This document shows positions 35,932 to 43,134 of a stretch of 64,000 nucleotides of DNA, one piece after another; the stretch's first letter is position 1, and every line of letters starts with the position of its first letter. The position numbers and the translations under genes were made by a program. The stretch covers positions 186,001-250,000 of the forward strand of contig CACVQR010000001.1 in the NCBI GenBank assembly GCA_902756345.1, given 5' to 3'. The notes under the pieces are model-generated. The model had not been told where the DNA came from. It did not search any database and saw nothing but the letters and a program-made list of their open reading frames with translations. This DNA comes from Fibrobacter succinogenes. GTDB lineage: Bacteria; Fibrobacterota; Fibrobacteria; Fibrobacterales; Fibrobacteraceae.

Positions 35932-37341
35932 TTATCCAAAGATTTTGGCGCAGAGTTCCGGCGCAAACTTGGAAAGGTATCCCTGAATCAAGAGGATCGA
36001 AACGAGAGCCGGCAAAATCCACTTGAAGTAGATTCTGAAGGCGGCATTGTAAGGGATCTTGTAACCCTTACCGGCATTCATTTCGGCAAAGAACTTTTCC
36101 TGGCCCCAACCGTAGCGGCTAGAGCAGAAGATGGCGATGAACATGCCACCAGCCGGGAGCATGGTGTTGCTCACGATAAAGTCTTCGAGGTCCAGAACGC
36201 AGCTGCCGGGGCCGAACGGTTCAAAGCTCGAAAGCATGTTGAAGCCGAGGGCACAGGGGAGCGAAAGCAGGAACACAATCAGAATGTTCCAATAGGCGAC
36301 CTTGCGGCGCTTGAATCCCTTGAGGTCCATCCAGAACGACACCAGGTTTTCGAAAACGGCAATCAAGGTGGACATGGCCGCAAACGACATGAACAGGAAG
36401 AATGCGGCACCGAAGAATCTACCGGCAGGCATCATGGCGAACACGTTAGAAAGCGTCACGAAGATGAGGCCCGGACCCTGACCAGGAGACTGGTTGAAGG
36501 CAAAGCAGCTCGGGATGACGATGATACCCGCGACCAAGGCGACGACGGTATCAAGAATACAGACGCTCGTGGCTTCTTTTGCCAGGGAATGATTCTTTCC
36601 GATGTAGCTACCGAAAATAGCCATGCTACCGATACCGAGGCTCAAGGTAAAGAAGGCGTGTGCAAAGGCGGCAAAGATAGCCTCGCCCAGACCCTTGCCC
36701 GATTGCGTAAGGCGTTCCAAGGACGGCAACAGGTAGAATTCGAGACCAGCCGTAGAACCGGGGAGCGTCACGGCGCGAATTGCAAGAATCACCATAATGA
36801 TAAGCAAGCAGATCATCATGATCTTGGTGATGCGTTCCACACCCTTCTGGAGGCCAAGCGACACGATAAAGAGACCGATGACAATGGCAACCGTCATCCA
36901 GAAAATCATGAGGCCCGGGTTCGAAAGCATTTCGCCGAAACCGGCCGCAATCTCATCAGGAGTGCCCATGAGGAACTTGGGGTCGGTGACCATCTTGTAG
37001 AAGTAATAGAACATCCAGCCAGTCACCACCGAGTAGAAGGCCATTAATATATAGTTGGCCGAAATCAGCGGGAACTTGGCCCAATGCCACTTGGTACCCG
37101 GTTTTTCCAGGTTGTCGAAGGCGCGGGCGATACCGCTTCGGCCTCCACGACCCAGGGCGAGTTCAGCCATCAAGATGGGCAGGCCCAGGAAAAGCAGGAA
37201 GCCGAGGTACGGGAGCACAAAGGCCGCTCCGCCGTACTGGCCGGCAATGTAAGGGAAACGCCACACGTTGCCCAGGCCAATGGCGCAACCGGCGGCAATG
37301 AGGATAAATCCGAGTCTTGATTTAAAGGTTTCGCGTTCCAT
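35932..37341 (-). CDS. sodium:neurotransmitter symporter (NSS/SNF) family transporter
   Basis: Sodium-coupled amino-acid or related solute transporter of the LeuT fold in the inner membrane. About 469 aa with 11-12 TM segments. The signature GFILIAAGCAIGLGNVWRFPY starts at about residue 8 (G-x-GNVWRFPY region), followed by the NGGG-equivalent AGQYGGAAFVLPY. I choose the ATG at 37341, because the family usually starts just before W/F-x-SRxGF; a TTG at 37371 would add 10 residues. Neither has a good ribosome site. The substrate cannot be deduced. Terminated by the hairpin at 35881-35911. Confidence 0.9.
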   Translation of the reverse strand: MERETFKSRLGFILIAAGCAIGLGNVWRFPYIAGQYGGAAFVLPYLGFLLFLGLPILMAELALGRGGRSGIARAFDNLEKPGTKWHWAKFPLISANYILMAFYSVVTGWMFYYFYKMVTDPKFLMGTPDEIAAGFGEMLSNPGLMIFWMTVAIVIGLFIVSLGLQKGVERITKIMMICLLIIMVILAIRAVTLPGSTAGLEFYLLPSLERLTQSGKGLGEAIFAAFAHAFFTLSLGIGSMAIFGSYIGKNHSLAKEATSVCILDTVVALVAGIIVIPSCFAFNQSPGQGPGLIFVTLSNVFAMMPAGRFFGAAFFLFMSFAAMSTLIAVFENLVSFWMDLKGFKRRKVAYWNILIVFLLSLPCALGFNMLSSFEPFGPGSCVLDLEDFIVSNTMLPAGGMFIAIFCSSRYGWGQEKFFAEMNAGKGYKIPYNAAFRIYFKWILPALVSILLIQGYLSKFAPELCAKIFG

Positions 37342-37397
37342 AGTAACAGGAACTATAGAAAATTTCCGCAATCCTTGTCACCACGTTATACAAAATT

Positions 37398-39926
37398 CTA
37401 GAAATAATACTCGTAACTGAGCATAATCGGCAAGAACGGGAACTGTGTAATCTCCGTTTTTTCGGGGGGATTCTTGCCCGTATCGTAGAATGTAAAGAAC
37501 ATGTTTTCATGATCGGTCAAGTTGATAATCGTCCAACTAAAGTTCCACTTGCCTTCGCGGCCGATGTCAATCGCCTTCACATCGATACGGAAATAATCTG
37601 TCTGACGGGCGCCATTGCGGCTTCCCGGCACCACGACCGTTTCGTCGGAATATTCCTGATGACCGAGGTGTTCCGAGATGTAGTAACCCTTGTATTCACT
37701 CATGGGCATGCCCGCCGAATATTTCATAATCACAGAAGACCTCACATACATATCTTTCTGTGTCGGGTGTACGGTCAAAGCATCTTCCGGACCGCGCCAG
37801 TTGATACCCAGATCCATCTTGAGGGCGTAGGGCTGGTGCCAACTCGGGAAATAGGGCTTGGTACCATCGTCCACCTTCATGACACTAATGCTCTGGCTCC
37901 AGTTTATACCGCCAAACCACCAGCCCTTATCTTTACGGAGCGAAAGCTCGTAACCGAAAGAATAGCCTTCCGCCGTACCGAATCCGTCTGCCACCACAAA
38001 GTCGTCCGAAGCCGTTTCTTCGTTACTGTCGAGGACTGCCACAAACGTATTCAAGTTACTTTGAGTCTTGTAGTAAACACCCACGGTGGCGTCGTAGTCT
38101 TCCATAATGCCACGCTGGCTGTATTCGGCCGCAAACAGCCAAGAAGAAGCCGGCTTGATGTGCTTGCCCTTGGTAGTCGTAGTCGCCGGATAGTAGAATT
38201 CGTTTAGCGTTTCCTGGTCGGTATAGACAATCGAGTTCAAATACTGCAGGTAGTAGCCACCATAGAATTCCACCGTCTTGTCGTCATCGATATTGACACT
38301 GAGCGACGCACGGGGTTCTACGCCAAAATGTTCTGCGGCCGTCTGGTAATTAAAGCGCAAGCCATATTGCAACAAGTAATCGGGCGCAAGTTTCCAGGCA
38401 TCTTGCAGGTAACCCACATGGTGGAACGGTTTTTGAATATCGGCAATACTAAGCGTAGACATTTGTTCGCCATAACGTTCGTAGTCGTATTCCAGTTCGT
38501 AACCCGCAGTGAGCGTATGGTTCGGAATGCCGCGGTAATTGACCCACTGCTTGCCTGCGAATGTATAAAGGTACATCTCAATCGACATGAGGTCGCTCAC
38601 CTTCATGGTCTGATAAAATTCGCTGAAGGCAAGGGTCGCGTTGTAGTCCCAGTCGCCATTAAAGCGGTGGTAAAATCCGAGCGGAATCGCCACGTTGCCC
38701 CAGTCCATATAGAGCGGATCAAAACTCAAGCGGTCTTTACCGACATAATAACTGAATTTCATGCGGGTGTCGTCGCTAAAGTCGTACATGAGCGTTCCCT
38801 GCAAGTCGGTAAATTCATAATCCAGCGACAAGTCAATAACGTCAAGGGCGTTCATCAAGTCGAGCATGTAACCGATGTAAGTGGTACGGCCCGCGAGAAC
38901 CCAGCGAACAGGCCCCTTGTGGCCTTCAGTATGAACCTGCGCCGCAAACGTACTGATCTTGATACTCGACTTGCTGAACCATTCGTCAACGGTATCCTGA
39001 CCACCCGCGCGGCCATCCATCTTGAGCACGGAACTCAAGCGGTTGCCGTACTGCGCCGGGAACCCGCTCTTGTAGAATTGCACGTCATCGATGCCTTCGA
39101 CCAGGAAGGTACTGAACAGCCCGAAGAAATGCACCGGCGAATAAACGACAGCATTGTCGAACAGGAACAGGTTCTGGTCGGCGGCGCCACCGCGCACATA
39201 AATCTTGGAGCTAAAATCGGAGCTGGCGACCACGCCCGGGAGCGCCTGGATGCTCTTGATAACGTCGGCTTCAGCGAGGCTGGGCATACGCTTGATGGAC
39301 TTAGCCGACACTACAGATTCGCCGGGCTTACGCTTGGGGCGACGGCGCAACTGCACCACGACTTTCTTGAGTTCGGTCACCTTGGCGTTGTCGCCGCCTG
39401 CAAGGAGCGCATCCACATTGACGTCTTTATTCGCGGAATCTTGTGCCAAAGTATCTTTTGCAAGCGAGTCGGGGCGTTGCGGGGCGACGGTCCCGCTAGA
39501 AGGGGTAGCGGATGCCGTGTCAGCGGCAGCAGCGAGGGGAAGGCCTTCCCCTTCTACTATAGAATCGGGTTCTGCAAAAGCCTCGCCAAGCGCTTGCGAG
39601 AAACTGCGTTCAGCGCCAACGTACTTGAGTTCGTAGCATTTTTCTTTTTCGGCGCCCGCCGTGTCCGAATTCGTGACGCACACATTCCAAAGGGTATCTT
39701 CGGGAAGCACAATGCTAAAGGGCGTGCCCACGGTGGTTTGCAGCGCCTCGCCCGACTCCAGGATTTCGACATTGAGTTTTTCGCCCGGGGCAAAAGAGGA
39801 ATCCTGTACGATTCCGTTAAAAGCGATTCCTTGAGGTGCAAGCGAATCGGGCACAGGTTCTTGTGCCACGGCGGCTACACTCAACATAGCCAGCAACAAA
39901 GCAAAAATTTCAATATAACGTTTCAA
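37398..39926 (-). CDS. TonB-dependent outer-membrane receptor
   Basis: An 842-aa receptor: signal peptide (cleaved near AVAQ, residue 21), a ~100-residue beta-sandwich N-terminal extension, a Ser/Ala/Pro/Asp linker (about 120-175), the plug (VVQLRRRPKRKPGESVVS; SLAEADVIKSIQALPGVV; IYVRGGAADQNLFLFDNAVV) and a 22-strand-type barrel ending in LSYEYYF with terminal Phe. The Q-L-R-R-R-P-K region suits a TonB box area, but no exact box is clear. A candidate ECF promoter lies 54 bp upstream (39980-40007). The linker carries an in-frame repeat element (39471-39555). The substrate is unknown. Confidence 0.9.
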   Translation of the reverse strand: MKRYIEIFALLLAMLSVAAVAQEPVPDSLAPQGIAFNGIVQDSSFAPGEKLNVEILESGEALQTTVGTPFSIVLPEDTLWNVCVTNSDTAGAEKEKCYELKYVGAERSFSQALGEAFAEPDSIVEGEGLPLAAAADTASATPSSGTVAPQRPDSLAKDTLAQDSANKDVNVDALLAGGDNAKVTELKKVVVQLRRRPKRKPGESVVSAKSIKRMPSLAEADVIKSIQALPGVVASSDFSSKIYVRGGAADQNLFLFDNAVVYSPVHFFGLFSTFLVEGIDDVQFYKSGFPAQYGNRLSSVLKMDGRAGGQDTVDEWFSKSSIKISTFAAQVHTEGHKGPVRWVLAGRTTYIGYMLDLMNALDVIDLSLDYEFTDLQGTLMYDFSDDTRMKFSYYVGKDRLSFDPLYMDWGNVAIPLGFYHRFNGDWDYNATLAFSEFYQTMKVSDLMSIEMYLYTFAGKQWVNYRGIPNHTLTAGYELEYDYERYGEQMSTLSIADIQKPFHHVGYLQDAWKLAPDYLLQYGLRFNYQTAAEHFGVEPRASLSVNIDDDKTVEFYGGYYLQYLNSIVYTDQETLNEFYYPATTTTKGKHIKPASSWLFAAEYSQRGIMEDYDATVGVYYKTQSNLNTFVAVLDSNEETASDDFVVADGFGTAEGYSFGYELSLRKDKGWWFGGINWSQSISVMKVDDGTKPYFPSWHQPYALKMDLGINWRGPEDALTVHPTQKDMYVRSSVIMKYSAGMPMSEYKGYYISEHLGHQEYSDETVVVPGSRNGARQTDYFRIDVKAIDIGREGKWNFSWTIINLTDHENMFFTFYDTGKNPPEKTEITQFPFLPIMLSYEYYF
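39471..39555. repeat. three-hairpin repeat inside TonB-receptor gene
   Basis: Colinear with 1146-1231: GGGGC start, a first hairpin, AGAAGG(GG)TAGCGGATGCCG, TGCCG/CGGCA (39513-39517 with 39524-39528) and GCGAGGGG. The last hairpin is AGGGGAAGG/CCTTCCCCT (39535-39552), perfectly palindromic. On the coding strand it is read in frame as about residues 124-152 of the receptor, a stretch rich in Ala, Gly, Pro and Ser within the linker. Confidence 0.72.
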
Positions 39927-39979
39927 AATAGCTCGCGTTCTCTCAAAAATAGCAAATAGGAGGCCCTATTTGCCATTGT

Positions 39980-40007
39980 AACACCCGAGGGAACGAAATG
40001 TGTTACC
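39980..40007 (-). promoter_or_regulatory. candidate ECF promoter of TonB receptor
   Basis: GGTAACAC (40007-40000), 15 bp, GTGTT (39984-39980) on the minus strand; followed by ACAATGG, also found after the sigma-gene site at 52221-52248. It lies 53-81 bp before the receptor ATG. Confidence 0.72.
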
Positions 40008-40027
40008 TTCACCTAAAAAAATATGGA

Positions 40028-43000
40028 TTACAGCAATTCCTCGAGCGTCTCAAAGAGTACGTCGGGTTCTACCGGCTTGCTCAGGTGCGCATTCATGCCC
40101 ACCTGCAGGCTCCGCTGCACGTCTTCGTCGAAGGCGTTTGCCGTGAGCGCGATAATGGGAACCTTCTTGGCGTCGGAGCGCTCCAGCTTGCGGATGGCGG
40201 CTGTCGCTTCCAGACCGTCCATTTCGGGCATGCGCACGTCCATAAGGATGGCATCGTAATAATTTTCGGGATGGTCGCGGAACATTTCCAGGACCTCGCG
40301 ACCGTTTACGGCCAGTTCCACCTGCAAGTCCCGCATTTTCAGCACTTCCATCATGATCTGCGCGTTGACATCCATGTCTTCGGCAAGGAGAACCCGCTTT
40401 CCGGCAAGTTCTGCCTTGTTCTTCGCAAGTGAGGTGTGTTCCTTCTTGCGCCGGAGGGCGTTCTTGAACTCGTCCAGCAGGATTCCCGAGAAAACGGGCT
40501 TAGAAATAAAGCAGTCCACGCCGGCTGCCAGGGCCTCGTCCAGGATGTCGTCCCAGTTGTAGGCCGTCAATATGATAATGGCGGACTCGTCGCCGGTCAC
40601 CTTGCGGATTTCGCGCGCCGTCTCGATGCCGTTCATCTCGGGCATCTGCCAGTCAATCACAATCAGGTTGTAGGGTTCGCGTCTCGCGTGGCGGAGTTTC
40701 GCCATCTCCACCGCTTCCTTGCCCGTAAGCACCGTGTCGGTGAGGATTCCCGCCTTGCCGAGCACGAGTTTCGCGTGCCCCAGTGCAATCTCGTCGTCGT
40801 CCACCACCAGCACGCTCATTTCGCTCGGGTGGATTTCGATTTCGTCGTCGGTCGCCTGCTTGCGCATGCTGTCGTTGAGGGTGAGCGTCACGCAGAACGT
40901 GGTCCCCTTGCCCTTTTCGCTTTCCACATCGATCTTGCCGTTCATCATGTCGACGATACCCTTGGTAATCGCCATGCCGAGGCCACTGCTGCCGTACTCG
41001 AAAGCCGTGGTGGCGTTTTCCTGGGTGAACGTGTCGAAAATCTTGGGCAGGAATTCCTTGCTGATGCCGATACCGGTATCGCTAATCTTGAAGACGAGCG
41101 TGGACTTGTTGTCGAACGCAGCAATCTTTTCCACGTTGAGGTCGATGTTTCCGCCCTTCGGGGTGAACTTGACCGCATTGCCCAGGATATTGATGAGAAT
41201 CTGGCGAATCTTGGTGACGTCGCCGATGTAGTAGTCGTCCAGGCTGCCCGCCACATGGCACGAATAGTTCAGGCCCTTGGTGCGGCTCTGGTCGTCGATG
41301 ATGGTGTTCACCTGCTCCAAAAGCTTGGGAAACGAGAATTCTTCGCTGTTGATCTTGGTACGGCCACTCTCGATGCGGCTCATGTCCAGAATCTCGTTGA
41401 TGAGGCTCAGCAGATGTTCTGCGGAGGAGCCGATCTTTTCCAAGTAGCCGCGCGTCTTCGACGAAATCTCGGGTTCGTGCAGCGCAAGGCTGTCGAGGCC
41501 GATAATCGCGTTCATGGGCGTGCGGATTTCGTGGCTCATGTTGGAGAGGAATATGGTCTTTGCCTTGCTCGCCTCTTCTGCCGTCTTGAGGGCGTCAGAA
41601 AGGGCCTGACTCTTGGCGAGCGAATCACGCATTTCCTCGTCGATATCGGAAAATCCGAAACCTACAATGCGGAGCGGTGCATCCGGGGCGTCGCCGGCAT
41701 TGTGCACGCCCGCCATGCGCAGCATTTCGTAACTTTCCTTGCCGCCATGGTTTGCCAGGTAGCGCAAGGTATAGATCTTGTTCTTCGCGACACCCGCGCG
41801 CACGTTTTCGGGCTGTATAAAGGCGAGGAACTTTTCGCGAGATTCCGGTGCGACAAACTTTTCGGCATAGGTTTTGAAATTTTCCAGGTAGCCGATTTCG
41901 TCCCCTTCCTTGAAAGGTACCGGAACGGTGCCGTCCTTGCGGTAGCATATCGCCATTCCGGTATCCAGGTTCAGGTAGTAGACGCTGCGGTAATCTGACG
42001 CAAGCGCGGTAATCATGTTACGCTGTTCGTTCCTCTTGCGTTCTTCTTCAACTAACTTCTGCTGGAGCGCAAGCTGTTCTTCCAGTTTTTCCTGCTTGAT
42101 GCGGCTTTCGGCATCGGCCACCTCTTTTTCTAACTTGAGTTGAGAGGTACGCCTGATTTGCATGAAGAGGAACAGGAACACGATCAAGAGCACTAGCGCG
42201 ATAATTCCGGATAGCAGAAGGCTGCGTTCCAAAATGTCTTCCGAAATGGAACCGATTTGCTCGGAGATGACGCTTTCGCGGATAAGGTAGGTCAGCATCC
42301 AGTCCGTAGAATGGATGGGAACATAGTACATGGTTTCACGGATGCCGTTGTACTCGAAGGAAACGACGCCCGCCTCGTGGTTCGCGAAGTCGGAGCGCAT
42401 CTTTTCCATGGAGAACCCCTTTTCGAAGCTGGCTTTTTCCATGGCGGCAAGCAGATTGTCGCCGCTCGCAAGCCCACCTAGCACCAGGTTCGTAAGCGAA
42501 TTGCCTGCCTTCGAGTAGATGTTGCAAAATGTAATTCCCTGCCGGTCGGATTCCAGCGAAATACCTTCCAACATGCGGTTCATGTCGATTTCCATGAAGC
42601 ACACGACCAAAACCCGACCATTAAAGGCAAGACGGTCCACAGGCACGGCAATGACAACAGTCTTCTTTTCTTCACTGTTTTTCTTTAATGAAATTTCGGA
42701 TTTTGCCAGGGTCCTGTAATCGAAATTGTAGAGGTCAATGTCGGTGCGCGTACCGCGGGATGTGTAGATGAGACCCGTAGTGTCCACGAAGGCGAACTTT
42801 TCTAGACCGTACAGTTGCTTCATGCGGAGCTGGTAGCTCTGCAAGCTTGCGGTACTTGCGAGGTCTTCTTTTGAAAGCAGGCCCACCGCCACATCTAGGT
42901 CGTTGATGTAGCCGTTCAATTTCGACGCCACCACCTGTTCGCGGCGGTTCGCGAGTTCGTTCATAAAGAGGAGCGTTACGTTGCGCACGGCCTTTTCCGT

Positions 43001-43114
43001 ATCTCCGCTCGCATGGCGACCCGTGAAGATTGTCCCCAGCACAAGGATGATAACGATGATGGGGGCCACGATAGTGGCGATACTTACAATCCCGATTCTT
43101 TTTTTCGTTTCCAT
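40028..43114 (-). CDS. hybrid sensor histidine kinase with two receivers
   Basis: A 1028-aa membrane sensor: TM1 (about residues 8-31), an extracytoplasmic ligand-binding region of Cache type (about 35-290), TM2 (about 299-320), coiled coil, a PAS-like domain (about 370-495), HisKA with NMSHEIRTPMNAIIG (His528), HATPase (GNAVKF N-box near 645; SDTGIGI near 678) and two receiver domains with phospho-acceptor Asp821 (VIDWQMPEMNG) and Asp959 (LMDVRMPEMDG). No HPt domain is present, so a separate one is needed to pass phosphate on; the small HPt gene at 48206 is a candidate. It lies 20 bp after the permease-kinase gene in the same direction. Confidence 0.92.
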   Translation of the reverse strand: METKKRIGIVSIATIVAPIIVIILVLGTIFTGRHASGDTEKAVRNVTLLFMNELANRREQVVASKLNGYINDLDVAVGLLSKEDLASTASLQSYQLRMKQLYGLEKFAFVDTTGLIYTSRGTRTDIDLYNFDYRTLAKSEISLKKNSEEKKTVVIAVPVDRLAFNGRVLVVCFMEIDMNRMLEGISLESDRQGITFCNIYSKAGNSLTNLVLGGLASGDNLLAAMEKASFEKGFSMEKMRSDFANHEAGVVSFEYNGIRETMYYVPIHSTDWMLTYLIRESVISEQIGSISEDILERSLLLSGIIALVLLIVFLFLFMQIRRTSQLKLEKEVADAESRIKQEKLEEQLALQQKLVEEERKRNEQRNMITALASDYRSVYYLNLDTGMAICYRKDGTVPVPFKEGDEIGYLENFKTYAEKFVAPESREKFLAFIQPENVRAGVAKNKIYTLRYLANHGGKESYEMLRMAGVHNAGDAPDAPLRIVGFGFSDIDEEMRDSLAKSQALSDALKTAEEASKAKTIFLSNMSHEIRTPMNAIIGLDSLALHEPEISSKTRGYLEKIGSSAEHLLSLINEILDMSRIESGRTKINSEEFSFPKLLEQVNTIIDDQSRTKGLNYSCHVAGSLDDYYIGDVTKIRQILINILGNAVKFTPKGGNIDLNVEKIAAFDNKSTLVFKISDTGIGISKEFLPKIFDTFTQENATTAFEYGSSGLGMAITKGIVDMMNGKIDVESEKGKGTTFCVTLTLNDSMRKQATDDEIEIHPSEMSVLVVDDDEIALGHAKLVLGKAGILTDTVLTGKEAVEMAKLRHARREPYNLIVIDWQMPEMNGIETAREIRKVTGDESAIIILTAYNWDDILDEALAAGVDCFISKPVFSGILLDEFKNALRRKKEHTSLAKNKAELAGKRVLLAEDMDVNAQIMMEVLKMRDLQVELAVNGREVLEMFRDHPENYYDAILMDVRMPEMDGLEATAAIRKLERSDAKKVPIIALTANAFDEDVQRSLQVGMNAHLSKPVEPDVLFETLEELL

Positions 43115-43134
43115 AACATTGTCCTGTTAAAACT

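Noticed and set aside
39471-39555. Insertion sequence in the TonB receptor
   Set aside because: Far too short, no transposase and no target duplication seen; fits a small palindromic element instead.
38328-39959. 543-codon open frame antisense to the TonB receptor
   Set aside because: Shadow frame; receptor motifs on the minus strand are clear.
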